Shown one piece after another: positions 48,918-58,180 of a stretch of DNA of 64,000 nt (positions within the stretch are counted from its first letter, which is position 1; each line of letters begins with the position of its first letter). The notes under the pieces were generated by a model. It had not been told where the DNA came from. It saw nothing but the letters and a program-made list of their open reading frames with translations, and made no database searches. A program made the position numbers and the translations under genes. Source of the DNA: Arthrobacter stackebrandtii (GTDB taxonomy: Bacteria; Actinomycetota; Actinomycetes; Actinomycetales; Micrococcaceae); NCBI RefSeq assembly GCF_017876675.1, contig NZ_JAGIOI010000001.1, positions 1,736,001 to 1,800,000 of the forward strand, in the 5' to 3' direction.

Positions 48918-50042
48918 CTATTGGCCCGGCAACCTGACCGGCATGACCAGGTAGCGGTATTCGTCGCGGCGTTCGCCGTCGATTTCGTCCTGGGCACTGA
49001 GCATGGCCGGCTTCGGGGCTGAAGTGAACGAGAAGCGGACGTACTTGCTGTCGAAGGCGCTGAGGCCTTCACTCAGATAGTGGGGGTTGAACGCGACCGT
49101 GATTTCGTCACCGACGAGTGCGGCTTCCAGGTTTTCCGAGGCCTGTGCATCCTCGCCCGTGCCGGCATCCAGCGTCAGCTGGCCGTCTGTGAAAATGAGC
49201 CTGACGGGGGTGTTTCGTTCGGCAACGAGCGAAACACGGCGGACGGCCTCAGCCAAGGCATGGGTTTCGACCGTGGCGTGGATGGGTGTGGTGTCCGGGA
49301 AAAGCGAGCGGATCTTGGGGTAGTCGCCGTCAACCAGCAGCGAGGTGGTTCGACGTCCGCCGCTTTCAAAGCCGATGAGCTCGCTGTTGTCGGACAGTGC
49401 GATGTTGATGTTTCCCGAGCTGCCCAGCGTCTTGGCAACTTCACTGAGCGTCTTCGCCTTGACGAGTGCGCCGGTGGAAATATTGGGGTTGGTGGGGTTC
49501 CAGCGAATTTCACGCAGTGCCAGGCGGTAGCGGTCTGTTGCCAGAAGTGTAATGAGGTCGCCCTCGATTTCCATTTTCACGCCGGTGAGGATGGGGAGGG
49601 TGTCGTCCTTGCTGGAGGCAATGATTACCTGGGAAACAGCCTGGGCGAAGGCTTCACCATCGACTGTTCCGCTGATATCCGGAAGGGCGGGCAATTCCGG
49701 ATAGTCGCTGACCGGCATGGTTGCCAGATGGAAGCGGCTGCTGCGGCAGGTCAGTGTGACTTTGCTGCCATCGGTGTCAATGTCAACGGGTGCAGAGGGA
49801 AGGCTGCGGCAAATGTCCGCAAGGAGCCTTCCTGAAACCAGAATGGTGCCCTCCTCTGAAATGTCAGCAGGAATGTGCAGGCGCGCTGAAATTTCGTAGT
49901 CGAAACTCGACAGGCTCAGAGTTCCGGCTTCTGCCTTCAACAACAGCCCGGAAAGCACTGGGACAGGCGGACGCGGTGACAGGGAACGTGCGGCCCAGCT
50001 GACTGCTTCGGTCAGAACATCCCGTTCGACTCGGAACTTCAC
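48918..50042 (-). CDS. dnaN: DNA polymerase III beta sliding clamp
   Basis: The 374-residue clamp encircles DNA and tethers the polymerase. Three clamp domains are seen, beginning MKFRVERDVLTEAVSWAARS and ending with the family end YRYLVMPVRLPGQ (the 'MPMRL' motif of the binding groove). The start is GTG 50042. It lies 457 bases from dnaA across a DnaA-box-bearing gap and 52 bases before gnd. The length matches the family (about 375). Confidence 0.97.
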   Translation of the reverse strand: MKFRVERDVLTEAVSWAARSLSPRPPVPVLSGLLLKAEAGTLSLSSFDYEISARLHIPADISEEGTILVSGRLLADICRSLPSAPVDIDTDGSKVTLTCRSSRFHLATMPVSDYPELPALPDISGTVDGEAFAQAVSQVIIASSKDDTLPILTGVKMEIEGDLITLLATDRYRLALREIRWNPTNPNISTGALVKAKTLSEVAKTLGSSGNINIALSDNSELIGFESGGRRTTSLLVDGDYPKIRSLFPDTTPIHATVETHALAEAVRRVSLVAERNTPVRLIFTDGQLTLDAGTGEDAQASENLEAALVGDEITVAFNPHYLSEGLSAFDSKYVRFSFTSAPKPAMLSAQDEIDGERRDEYRYLVMPVRLPGQ

Positions 50043-50499
50043 GGAAGGGTGCCGCCTTTCATGGTGCGAAAAAGTATCGTGCTGGTTTTGCCTGGAGGGC
50101 CGGTAGGAGCCCTGGGCAGGAATGACATTACATGCTTGCAGCTAGCTTAGCCCCTTGGGCAAGGCCTGTGGGCATTGCTTTGGGGTTCACGGGGACTGCC
50201 GGCGGGTAGGAACCAGATGTTCTTTGAAACGAAGAATTCTTGTAGTTCGTAGTGTTAATAAGTCCTGTGGATACTGTGGATAAGTGCCCTCAGCCGCGGG
50301 GTTCCGCGAAAATTGGCTGTGCACAGTGTGTGAGGTTCTTCCGTCTGAGGCTGTGGGGAGCGGTGGAGAACTTTTCCTGCCGATTTAACGATCCACAGGC
50401 GACCCTGTGGTTATCCGCAGGGAACGGCCGTTGTACACCGACTTATCCACAGGGTTGTCCACACCTGTTAATTTCTTTAAATTTTGCCCGCTGCGCGGG
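50043..50499. promoter_or_regulatory. oriC: dnaA-dnaN intergenic region, candidate oriC
   Basis: The gap has two exact DnaA boxes (tgtggataa at 50275, ttatccaca at 50443) and near matches at 50266, 50411 and 50455. An AT-rich run gttaatttctttaaatttt at about 50467-50485 could unwind. Actinobacterial origins typically lie here. The dnaN promoter must also be inside. Confidence 0.7.
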
Positions 50500-51948
50500 C
50501 TAGCCCTCGCGCTGCTGCTGTTTGATCTTGTTGGTCAGTTCCGTGACCTGGTTGTAGATGGCCCGGCGCTCTGCCATGAGTTCGCGGATCTTGCGGTCCG
50601 CGTGAATGACTGTTGTGTGGTCCCGACCGCCAAATTCCTGGCCGATCTTGGGCAGTGACATGTCCGTCAGTTCGCGGCAAAGATACATGGCGATCTGGCG
50701 CGCGGTCACCAGGGTCCTGGTGCGGGACTTGCTGCACAGCTCCTCGAGGGAAATATTGAAGTAGGCGGCCGTTTGTCCCAGGATTGCCGTTGAGGTGATC
50801 TCTTGGGCGCCGTCGTCGGTGATCAGGTCCTTCAAGACCAGTTCCGCCAAGCCGACATCCACGGGCTGTCGATTGAGGCTGGCGAAGGCGGTGACTCGAA
50901 TCAGGGCGCCTTCAAGCTCACGAATGTTGGTGGAGATCTTGGAAGCAATGTACTCAAGGGCGTCGTCGGGGGCAGAAAGGCCCTCACCAATGGCCTTTTT
51001 GCGCAGAATGGCAATGCGGGTTTCCAGCTCCGGCGGCTGGACGTCCGTCAACAGGCCCCACTCAAACCGGGACCGCATACGTTCCTCAAATCCCTGCAAC
51101 CGCTTGGGCGGAAGGTCTGAAGTGATGACCACCTGCTTGTTGTGGTTGTGCAGGGCGTTGAAGGTGTGGAAGAACTCTTCCTGCGTGGCGTCCTTGTTGG
51201 CCAGGAACTGGATGTCATCGATGAGCAGGATGTCCACGTTGCGGTACAACTGCTTGAAACTGGCGCCTTCATCGTCGCGGATGGAGTTGATGAAGTCGTT
51301 GGTGAATTCCTCGGAATTCACGTAACGGACCCGGATCCCGTTATAGAGGCGGCGTGCGTAGTGGCCAATGGCGTGCAGGAGGTGGGTCTTGCCCAAGCCG
51401 GAGTCGCCATAGATGAACAGTGGGTTGTAGGCCTTGGCCGGCGCTTCAGCAACGGCCACGGCTGCAGCGTGGGCAAACCGGTTGGAGGAACCAATGACAA
51501 AGGAGTCGAAGACGTACTTGGGGTTTAGCCGGCCAAATTCCTGAGAGGTGCTGGGAAGTGTAGGGGACGGCTTGGAAGACGACTCGACAGGTTCTGCCAA
51601 GACAATCTGCTCATGGTGGCTGGGTGTGGAGAGGGCAACAGGCGAGGGAGCGGGCTCCTCTTCCTTGACCGGGGGAACCAGATCCGCGTTGACGCTGAAC
51701 GCACAGCTGATTTCCTCCGAGAATACTTGCGCCAACGCATCGCTTAGCGCGGTGTGGAGCTGCGTCTGAAGAACTTCGCGTGTGAGTTCATTGGGAACGG
51801 CCACCAGCAAGGTGTTTCCAATCAGGCCCTGGGGCTGGGTCAGGACAACGAAGCCCCGCTGCCTGGGTGAAACCCGTTCATCCTGTTCCAAGATCCTGAT
51901 GACGCGCCGCCAGGAACTACCAACGTCATTGATGTCCTCAGTGCTCAT
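50500..51948 (-). CDS. dnaA: Chromosomal replication initiator DnaA
   Basis: The 482-residue AAA+ initiator has domain I (about 1-85, [12 protein letters not shown]), an acidic Pro-rich domain II, and the domain III ATPase with [14 protein letters not shown], Walker [10 protein letters not shown] and Walker B LLIDDIQF. The domain IV DNA-binding region has the signature [15 protein letters not shown]. The start is ATG 51948 ([13 protein letters not shown]). The same frame runs on to 52035, but without ribosome-site support. DnaA binds the boxes on both sides of its gene and usually represses its own promoter. Confidence 0.96.
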   Translation of the reverse strand: MSTEDINDVGSSWRRVIRILEQDERVSPRQRGFVVLTQPQGLIGNTLLVAVPNELTREVLQTQLHTALSDALAQVFSEEISCAFSVNADLVPPVKEEEPAPSPVALSTPSHHEQIVLAEPVESSSKPSPTLPSTSQEFGRLNPKYVFDSFVIGSSNRFAHAAAVAVAEAPAKAYNPLFIYGDSGLGKTHLLHAIGHYARRLYNGIRVRYVNSEEFTNDFINSIRDDEGASFKQLYRNVDILLIDDIQFLANKDATQEEFFHTFNALHNHNKQVVITSDLPPKRLQGFEERMRSRFEWGLLTDVQPPELETRIAILRKKAIGEGLSAPDDALEYIASKISTNIRELEGALIRVTAFASLNRQPVDVGLAELVLKDLITDDGAQEITSTAILGQTAAYFNISLEELCSKSRTRTLVTARQIAMYLCRELTDMSLPKIGQEFGGRDHTTVIHADRKIRELMAERRAIYNQVTELTNKIKQQQREG

Positions 51949-52059
51949 TGATTGTTCCGTCCTTACTCCCGCGTGGATTGCAGGAATGCTCATAGTTACA
52001 CGCCGGTCGGGCGTGATCTCGGTAACACAAGGCAAGGTGCCATTTTTGCCGCCATGTCA

Positions 52060-52260
52060 ACCGTCGAATCACAGTAATCCACAGAGTTATGCACATCCGT
52101 GGATAACTTGCTACGCGCCTAGCCTAGAGGATGAAAAGCCCAGAAGATAGCGGGGCAAACAGCTTGTGGATAAATCTCACAACAGGGGGTGATTCAGGGC
52201 TCCGTCCACAGCTGTTGTCCACGAACTTGTGCACAGCTGTGAATAAAGGTGTGGAGAGGT
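52060..52260. promoter_or_regulatory. DnaA-box cluster upstream of dnaA
   Basis: Sites: taatccaca 52075, ttatgcaca 52087, cgtggataa 52098, tgtggataa 52165 (exact), ttgtccacg about 52215, and tgtgaataa 52238. The cluster lies between the divergent dnaA and rpmH genes and may belong to the origin or control dnaA expression. Confidence 0.7.
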
Positions 52261-52502
52261 TGCCGGAGCCGCAATCCGCCTGTTTCCGGGGTCGGCGCCC
52301 GCGTTCGGCTCGACCCGGCGTTTGACTGGGATGGCCATGATGACCTAACGTTGTGAAGTCCCATGTGTCTGTTTTGCGCACCTGCGTGCGCCTCCTGTAA
52401 TGGGAGGCAAAATGAACAGGCATCCATATACTTAGCGTCGACCCCTTTCTTACCTGTTAGCTACGGGCAAGGCGCATCTTTGATTGTCTTGGAGTAACTA
52501 CC

Positions 52503-52640
52503 GTGAGCAAGCGGACTTTTCAGCCGAACAACCGCCGTCGTGCCAAGAAGCACGGCTTTCGCCTTCGCATGCGCACCCGCGCCGGCCGCGCCATTTTGGC
52601 CGCACGCCGCGGCAAGGGTCGCGTAGAGCTGTCGGCCTAA
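52503..52640 (+). CDS. rpmH: Ribosomal protein bL34
   Basis: The 45-residue basic protein reads [20 protein letters not shown] and ends GRVELSA, the universal L34 text. It belongs to the large ribosomal subunit. The start is GTG 52503, after ggag. It begins the plus-strand gene series rpmH-rnpA-yidD-yidC-jag-rsmG on the right side of the origin. Confidence 0.97.
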   Translation: MSKRTFQPNNRRRAKKHGFRLRMRTRAGRAILAARRGKGRVELSA

Positions 52641-52695
52641 ACAATAACTGCTTGACGCTTCGTCGAGCCTTAGTGAAGTAGCGGTTGATCGCAGG

Positions 52696-53121
52696 GTGCT
52701 GGCCACCAGAAATAGAATGCGGACATCCGCCAACTTCTCACATACTGTACGTTCCGGCGTCCGCAATGGACGCCGGAACTTAGTGTTATATATGGTGTCC
52801 ACTTCGTCGGATGAACCCAGCCAAATCGGGTTCATCGTGTCGAAATCTGTTGGGAACGCCGTGACCCGCAATCTCGTTAAGAGGAGACTGAGGGAGATAG
52901 TTGTCGAAACACTTCGGCAGCATCCCCAGGGAGTCAATGTGGTGGTGCGGGCCCTGCCCGCATCCGCCGCTGCCTCCTTCAGCGAACTTGTCACGGACTA
53001 CCGCAAGGCAAGCTCCTCGGCTCTGTCCCGTTTGCACGGGCGGCCGGGAAGCCCACTGCCTTCGACACTGGCACCTGCAGTGGATAAGGTGAGCGGGCAC
53101 AGAGGAGGAGAAGTTTTGTGA
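52696..53121 (+). CDS. rnpA: Ribonuclease P protein component
   Basis: The 141-residue basic protein assists the RNase P RNA in trimming tRNA 5' ends. The family motif is VGNAVTRNLVKRRLREIV (about 54-71), and the N-terminal NRMRTSANFSHTVRSG is also typical. The C-terminal extension of about 25 residues (GRPGSPLPSTLAPAVDKVSG) is longer than usual but common in Micrococcaceae. The start is GTG 52696. The stop overlaps the yidD GTG by four bases. Confidence 0.95.
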   Translation: MLATRNRMRTSANFSHTVRSGVRNGRRNLVLYMVSTSSDEPSQIGFIVSKSVGNAVTRNLVKRRLREIVVETLRQHPQGVNVVVRALPASAAASFSELVTDYRKASSSALSRLHGRPGSPLPSTLAPAVDKVSGHRGGEVL

Positions 53122-53513
53122 GCACATCGCAAACTGAACGTCGGGCACCCAAGTGGTTGTCCGACGTCGTGCTCTTCCTTTGGCACCTCCCCCAAAACAT
53201 CCTGATCATCGTCTTGAAAATGTACCGGCGCGTCATCTCACCCATTTATGGGCAGGTGTGCCGGTTTTTTCCGTCATGTTCGGCCTATGCCCTGGAAGCC
53301 GTGACCGTACATGGCGCGGTCAAGGGCAGCTGGTTTGCGGCGCGGCGCATCATTCGGTGCCACCCGTGGAGTGCCGGCGGGTTGGATCCTGTTCCGTCCC
53401 CGGCCCATGTTGACTGGGACGACCCCACCACGGTGCCCCTCATTGTTCAGCTGAACCACCCGGATGTATTTCTGGCTAAACAACAGGAAACGCAAAGCCG
53501 CAACGCGGCTTGA
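53118..53513 (+). CDS. yidD: Membrane protein insertion efficiency factor YidD
   Basis: The 131-residue protein has the YidD core (about 30-100) with YRRVISPIYGQVCRFFPSCS, then AYALEAVTVHGA and RIIRCHPWSAGGLDPVP. The conserved Cys residues and an amphipathic N-terminal helix are visible. It is a peripheral inner-membrane protein that helps YidC insert proteins. A C-terminal tail of about 30 residues (LIVQLNHPDVFLAKQQ) goes beyond the E. coli length. The start is GTG 53118, overlapping rnpA. Confidence 0.94.
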   Translation: MSTSQTERRAPKWLSDVVLFLWHLPQNILIIVLKMYRRVISPIYGQVCRFFPSCSAYALEAVTVHGAVKGSWFAARRIIRCHPWSAGGLDPVPSPAHVDWDDPTTVPLIVQLNHPDVFLAKQQETQSRNAA

Positions 53514-53531
53514 GGAGATAGATAAAGAAAT

Positions 53532-54494
53532 ATGGGCTTCTTCAATACAATTCTGTTCCCGTTCAAGTGGATTGTTTCCTGGATCATGGTGGCATTCCAT
53601 GACCTGTTCACGTGGATGGGCATGGATCCCGCCTCGGGCGTCACTTGGACGCTGGCCATCATTGGCCTCGTTCTGGTGATCCGTGCTGCGCTGATTCCTG
53701 TCTTTGTCAAGCAGATCAAGGCACAGCGTGGCATGCAGGCCTTGCAGCCGGACATGAAGAAGCTCCAGGCCAAGTACAAGGGCAAGACAGACCAGCTCTC
53801 ACGCCAGGCCATGGGCCAGGAACAGATGGCGCTGTACAAGGAGCACGGCACCAACCCGTTCTCCGCATGTTTGCCCATGCTGATCCAGATGCCGTTCTTC
53901 TTCTCCCTCTTCCAGGTGCTTTCCGGTGTGGCCAAGGCCAACATCAACAACGAGGGCATCGGGGCCATGACGCACGACGAGGTCGTGCAGTTCGATGAAG
54001 CCACCATCTTTGGTGCGCGGCTCTCGGATGCGCTGCTCCCGTCGTGGCAGGGTGGCAACCTGACCGTTGCGATTGCCGTACTTTCCATCGTCATGATCCT
54101 GGCGATGATTGCGTCGCAGTTCATCACGCAGAAGCAGATCATGTCCAAGAACATGTCTGAAGAAGCCATGCAGGGCCCGTTCATGCGCCAGCAGAAGATG
54201 ATGCTTTATGTCCTGCCGCTCGTGTTCGGCATCGGTGGCATCAACTTCCCCATCGGTGTCCTGATTTACTGGACCACCACCAACCTCTGGACCATGGGCC
54301 AGCAGTTCTTTGTCATCCGCCGGATGCCCACGCCTGGATCGCCTGCCTACAAGGAATACCAGAAGCGCCGCGAGGCCAAGGGCTTGCCGCTGCTGGGCGC
54401 GTCCAAGAAGCAGGTTGAGGAAGTTGTCGAGGAGATTCCTGAGCCCAAGGGCCAGCGGAACCAGCCACAGCGCAAGAACAGGAAGAAGAAATAA
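53532..54494 (+). CDS. yidC: Membrane protein insertase YidC
   Basis: The 320-residue insertase has five helices in the Gram-positive/short YidC form and lacks the large periplasmic domain. The start is MGFFNTILFPFKWIVSWIMV. Family motifs are KQIKAQRGMQALQPDMKKLQ, with the cytoplasmic helical hairpin after it, and GACLPMLIQ-like ACLPMLIQMPFFFSLFQVL. The C-terminal tail is very basic (RNQPQRKNRKKK), which helps ribosome contact. ATG 53532 follows gaggagatag. Its stop shares a base with the jag start. Confidence 0.96.
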   Translation: MGFFNTILFPFKWIVSWIMVAFHDLFTWMGMDPASGVTWTLAIIGLVLVIRAALIPVFVKQIKAQRGMQALQPDMKKLQAKYKGKTDQLSRQAMGQEQMALYKEHGTNPFSACLPMLIQMPFFFSLFQVLSGVAKANINNEGIGAMTHDEVVQFDEATIFGARLSDALLPSWQGGNLTVAIAVLSIVMILAMIASQFITQKQIMSKNMSEEAMQGPFMRQQKMMLYVLPLVFGIGGINFPIGVLIYWTTTNLWTMGQQFFVIRRMPTPGSPAYKEYQKRREAKGLPLLGASKKQVEEVVEEIPEPKGQRNQPQRKNRKKK

Positions 54495-55015
54495 TGTCTG
54501 AAGACACACAAATCATCCCTGAAGAAGCAACGGCCGCCATCGGTGTCAGCCGTCTCGAAGAAGAAGGCGACATCGCCGCCGACTACCTCGAGGAACTCCT
54601 GGACATTGCCGACATCGACGGAGATATCGACATCGAAGTGCGCAATGGCCGCACCTACATTTCCATCGTCGCCGAGGAAGGCTCCGATTCACTGGCCAGC
54701 CTGGTCGGCGAGGACGGGGAAGTCCTGGACGCCCTGCAGGAGCTGACACGGCTGAGCGTGTTGTCCGCCACTGAATCCCGCTCACGACTGGTTCTGGACA
54801 TTTCCGGCTACCGTGAACGCCGCAACGTTGAATTGGCCCAGATTGCCAAGGACGCAGCCGAAGAGATCAAGTCGGGAGCCGAATCGGTGGCACTGGCACC
54901 CATGGGCGCCTACGAACGAAAGATCGTGCATGACGCCGTTGCCGAGCTCGGCCTGGAATCCGAGTCCGAGGGCGAAGGCGCCAAGCGACACATTGTAGTG
55001 AGCGCCGCGTCCTAA
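54494..55015 (+). CDS. jag: Jag-type KH/R3H RNA-binding protein
   Basis: The 173-residue protein has a KH-like domain (about 45-100, GEDGEVLDALQELTRLSVLS) and a C-terminal R3H domain (about 110-170) with RERRNVELAQIAKDAAEEIK, then the R3H-like YERKIVHDAVAE. It is the KhpB/Jag homologue usually coupled with yidC. KhpB binds RNAs and affects cell elongation and division in firmicutes. The overlap with yidC (taatg) shows coupling. Note that the canonical RxxxH is represented by RKIVH. Confidence 0.93.
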   Translation: MSEDTQIIPEEATAAIGVSRLEEEGDIAADYLEELLDIADIDGDIDIEVRNGRTYISIVAEEGSDSLASLVGEDGEVLDALQELTRLSVLSATESRSRLVLDISGYRERRNVELAQIAKDAAEEIKSGAESVALAPMGAYERKIVHDAVAELGLESESEGEGAKRHIVVSAAS

Positions 55016-55044
55016 GGCGCAGTGCACCAAAAGAAGCAAAAACG

Positions 55045-55080
55045 GTCCCGGCCACTACCTCAGGGGAGTGGCCGGGATCC
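55045..55080 (+). terminator. Hairpin between jag and rsmG
   Basis: cccggccact and agtggccggg form a 10-base stem with a short loop, about 30 bases after the jag stop. No U run follows, so it may attenuate rather than stop transcription. It also argues against an rsmG start at 55022. Confidence 0.5.
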
Positions 55081-55099
55081 GAGTTTAGAGGACACAAAC

Positions 55100-55738
55100 G
55101 TGGTGGAACTTACGGCACAAGAGGCTGTTGCGGCCCAACAAATTTTTGGCGACCGCCTTGGCCTTGCCAAGCGGTATGTTGAACACCTGGCGACATCCGG
55201 GATCGAGCGGGGACTGATCGGCCCGCGGGAGGTTCCACGCCTGTGGAGCCGGCATGTGCTCAACTGTGCCGTTGTGGCCGAATTGATTGACGACGGCGCC
55301 AAGGTCGCCGATGTGGGCAGCGGCGCCGGCCTGCCGGGCCTGTGCCTGGCGATCGCCCGCCCTGACCTGTACCTGACCCTGATCGAGCCGTTGGAGCGCC
55401 GCGTCATATGGTTGGAGGAGGTGGTCATGGACCTTGGCCTCTCTAACGTGGAGATCATTCGCGCTCGTGCCGAAGCCGCCATTGGCAAGGTGGAATGCAC
55501 CGTGGTGACCGCGCGCGCCGTCTCTGCCCTCAACACCCTGGCGCCGCTCACCATCCCGCTGCTTGGTGGTGAAGGTGAACTGCTGGCCATCAAGGGCCGC
55601 AGCGCGGAAGAGGAAATCACCAAGGCAGCAAAGGTCCTGAAGAAGCTCGGCGGCATGCACACAGAGGTGGTCATTGCCGGCGGGGACATTTTGGAAGAAC
55701 CCACCACAGTGGTGCGTGTGAAGGTGAAGCGGCGCTGA
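55100..55738 (+). CDS. rsmG: 16S rRNA (guanine527-N7)-methyltransferase RsmG
   Basis: The 212-residue SAM-dependent methyltransferase modifies G527 of 16S rRNA. Motifs: RLWSRHVLNCAVVAELI, the SAM-binding loop ADVGSGAGLPGLCLAI (about 75-90), and VTARAVSALNTLAPL. The start is GTG 55100 or 55103, eight to eleven bases after gagg; an in-frame start at 55022 would place a hairpin inside the coding sequence. It stands between jag and parA as in most actinobacterial origins. Loss of RsmG gives low-level streptomycin resistance in relatives. Confidence 0.94.
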   Translation: MVELTAQEAVAAQQIFGDRLGLAKRYVEHLATSGIERGLIGPREVPRLWSRHVLNCAVVAELIDDGAKVADVGSGAGLPGLCLAIARPDLYLTLIEPLERRVIWLEEVVMDLGLSNVEIIRARAEAAIGKVECTVVTARAVSALNTLAPLTIPLLGGEGELLAIKGRSAEEEITKAAKVLKKLGGMHTEVVIAGGDILEEPTTVVRVKVKRR

Positions 55739-55812
55739 TCCCCGATGCTGTGGGTTGGAACCGATAGGCTAGAGGTTGGCAAGCATAGCCACAGGAAAGT
55801 GAGAGTGCCAGC

Positions 55813-56859
55813 GTGACCAGTAGCGAAGCATCTTCGCAACGGATTCCTCCGTTCATGACGTTAGGGTCTGCACGCTCCAACGCCTCAAATCAACCGAAAG
55901 TGTTTGATTTTCCTCGACGTGACGATGTTTCACGTGAAACGGATGTTGAACGCTTCGATCCTTTGGACAACGACTTTGATGACAGCAGCCCCATTGCGAG
56001 CCAGCTGGTAAACGAGACCAAGCGCCGCGAACGGCTGCTGGGGCGGGAATTGCCGCGGCCGGCACATACCCGCATCATGACCGTAGCGAACCAGAAGGGC
56101 GGCGTCGGCAAGACAACCACGACAGTCAATGTTGCGGCTGCGCTTGCGTCTGCAGGTCTTCACGTTCTTGTTATCGACATCGATCCGCAGGGCAATGCGT
56201 CCACAGCGCTCGGCGTGCCGCACCATGCTGAAATTGACAGCATCTACGATGTCCTCATCAATGACTTTCCGATGTCGGAAGTTGTGCAGCAATGCCCCGA
56301 TATTGACAATCTGTACTGCGCGCCTGCGACCATCCACCTTGCGGGAGCGGAAATTGAACTGGTTTCCCTTGTCGCGAGAGAACAGCGGCTGCGACGGGCT
56401 ATCGACGAGTATGTGAAATTCCGCGATGCCAATGGCCAACAGCGTCTCGACTTCATCTTTATTGACTGCCCTCCAAGCCTCGGACTTCTGACCGTGAACG
56501 CGTTCTGCGCGGCCAATGAAGTAATGATTCCCATCCAATGTGAGTACTATGCTCTGGAGGGCCTGAGCCAGCTGCTGAAGAACATTGAGATGATTCAAAA
56601 ACACCTGAACTCTGATCTTGTTGTTTCGACCATTCTGCTCACCATGTATGACGGAAGAACCAACCTGGCGGCACATGTCGCCGCGGATGTTCGCGAACAC
56701 TTCCCCCAGCAGGTGCTCCAGGCCATGATTCCGCGATCAGTGAGAATTTCAGAGGCGCCGAGCTACCAGCAGACTGTTATGACGTATGATCCGTCGTCCA
56801 CAGGTGCGTTGTCATATTTGGAGGCCGCGGCGGAGCTGGCAGAACGCTCCGTTGGCTGA
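55813..56859 (+). CDS. parA: Chromosome partitioning ATPase ParA
   Basis: The 348-residue Walker-type ATPase moves origins by a gradient on the nucleoid. The deviant Walker A is ANQKGGVGKTTTTVN (about 92-106), with IDIDPQGNAS and the Walker B FIDCPPSLGLLT. An N-terminal extension of about 85 residues precedes the domain and contains a parS site in its DNA (55926-55941, coding DVSRET). The start is GTG 55813. It is followed by parB after 87 bases. ATP-dependent dimerisation and ParB-stimulated hydrolysis are expected by homology. Confidence 0.95.
   Translation: MTSSEASSQRIPPFMTLGSARSNASNQPKVFDFPRRDDVSRETDVERFDPLDNDFDDSSPIASQLVNETKRRERLLGRELPRPAHTRIMTVANQKGGVGKTTTTVNVAAALASAGLHVLVIDIDPQGNASTALGVPHHAEIDSIYDVLINDFPMSEVVQQCPDIDNLYCAPATIHLAGAEIELVSLVAREQRLRRAIDEYVKFRDANGQQRLDFIFIDCPPSLGLLTVNAFCAANEVMIPIQCEYYALEGLSQLLKNIEMIQKHLNSDLVVSTILLTMYDGRTNLAAHVAADVREHFPQQVLQAMIPRSVRISEAPSYQQTVMTYDPSSTGALSYLEAAAELAERSVG
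55926..55941. promoter_or_regulatory. parS: parS centromere site inside parA
   Basis: tgtttcacgtgaaacg matches the parS consensus tgtttcacgtgaaaca at 15 of 16 positions. Confidence 0.9.
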
Positions 56860-56946
56860 CAATGCCGTGCCTGATTCAAATTCCCACATACAATGAAGTC
56901 CAGCAGGCCCCACATTATCGGGGTCAATTCAATGGAGGATGTCTCA

Positions 56947-58002
56947 ATGACTGACAAGCGCAGGGGTCTTGGCCGCGGTTTGGGTGCTCTAATCCCGAAC
57001 TCTTCAGGCGATGAGACAGGTGCGACGCAGCCGACGCGCCCCGTGGACCTGTTCTTTCCAGAGCCGAAGAACCGCAAGGCACCTGTCACAGCCGCTCCGG
57101 CTGCAGAAGCTGCAGCGCCAGTTGCTGCCACAAAGCAGACACGCTCAAGGAAGAAACCAGTGGCTGAAGAGGCTGAGCTGGTCGATGTTCCTGGTGCTAC
57201 GTTCATGGAACTTCCTGTTGGGGAGATTCATCCGAACCGGAAGCAGCCACGTACGGTATTCGATGAAGACGACATGGCTGAGTTGGTCCACTCCGTCAAG
57301 GAAATCGGCATACTTCAGCCGATTGTCGTGCGAAAGTCCACGGAAAAGGGTGACCAGCCCTATGAATTGGTCATGGGTGAGCGCCGCTGGCGTGCCAGCC
57401 AGGCGGCTGGACTTGAAACCATCCCTGTCATCATCAGGGAAACCACGGATGACAACCTGCTGCGCGATGCCCTGCTTGAGAACCTTCATCGCAGCCAACT
57501 GAATCCCCTTGAAGAAGCCGCAGCATACCAGCAACTTCTTGAAGACTTCGGCACAACACATGAACAACTAGCCGACAAGATTGGTCGATCCCGCCCGCAG
57601 GTTTCAAATACCCTGCGTTTACTGAAGCTTCCGCCCGTGGTGCAGCGACGTGTCGCAGCCGGTGTCCTCTCGGCAGGCCATGCACGGGCCCTGCTGGCAC
57701 TGCCCGATGGTGATGCCATGGAACAGTTGGCTCAAAAGATCGTTGCAGAGGGCATGTCTGTTCGTGCCACAGAGGAAGCTGTACAGCTGTACCAGGCCCC
57801 CGCCGGCGACAAGAAGGCGCCGGCCAAGGCGCCCAGCCCGCGCCACGAGCGTCTCGATTTCCTGGCGAGTTCACTTGCTGACCGCTTGGACACCAATGTG
57901 AAGATCTCGTTGGGCGCCCGCAAGGGCAAGGTCAGCATTGAGTTTGCCTCAGTTGAGGACCTGAACCGAATCATGGATGTATTGGCACCCGGCAACAACT
58001 AG
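56947..58002 (+). CDS. parB: Chromosome partitioning protein ParB
   Basis: The 351-residue CTPase and parS-binding clamp has an N-terminal ParA-stimulating peptide (DKRRGLGRGLGALIP). An Ala/Pro-rich linker precedes the ParB/CTP domain with GEIHPNRKQPRTVFDEDD and GERRWRAS. A helix-turn-helix follows (TTHEQLADKIGRSRPQVSNT), and the C-terminal dimerisation part starts around 300. The start is ATG 56947, eight bases after ggagg; the frame upstream to 56893 is unlikely. Three parS sites lie within 2.3 kb. Confidence 0.95.
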   Translation: MTDKRRGLGRGLGALIPNSSGDETGATQPTRPVDLFFPEPKNRKAPVTAAPAAEAAAPVAATKQTRSRKKPVAEEAELVDVPGATFMELPVGEIHPNRKQPRTVFDEDDMAELVHSVKEIGILQPIVVRKSTEKGDQPYELVMGERRWRASQAAGLETIPVIIRETTDDNLLRDALLENLHRSQLNPLEEAAAYQQLLEDFGTTHEQLADKIGRSRPQVSNTLRLLKLPPVVQRRVAAGVLSAGHARALLALPDGDAMEQLAQKIVAEGMSVRATEEAVQLYQAPAGDKKAPAKAPSPRHERLDFLASSLADRLDTNVKISLGARKGKVSIEFASVEDLNRIMDVLAPGNN

Positions 58003-58015
58003 TTGCTGATCGTCG

Positions 58016-58051
58016 ATTGAGGTGGTGTTTCACGTGAAACGCCACCTCAAT
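58016..58051. promoter_or_regulatory. parS: parS site within a 36-base palindrome after parB
   Basis: parS tgtttcacgtgaaacg (58026-58041) is centred in a longer inverted repeat with outer arms attgaggtgg and ccacctcaat. Seventeen of 18 pairs match. As RNA it could form a terminator-like hairpin for parB. Confidence 0.88.
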
Positions 58052-58164
58052 GGCGTTAAGGTGCGTTCTCCTGGAGCCATCCTAAGCCAAATATTTTCTT
58101 CCAGCTTTTCCTGCAAATGACTGGGTAGTTGCAGTCGGGCATGTTGCTGGGGGAGTCGCACCGC

Positions 58165-58180
58165 TGTTTCACGTGAAACA
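58165..58180. promoter_or_regulatory. parS: parS centromere site, exact consensus
   Basis: tgtttcacgtgaaaca, perfect match, 139 bases beyond the previous site. Confidence 0.93.

Noticed and set aside
55022-55099. Upstream extension of rsmG to 55022.
   Set aside because: It would place a stable hairpin and non-conserved basic text in the protein; GTG 55100/55103 has a ribosome site.
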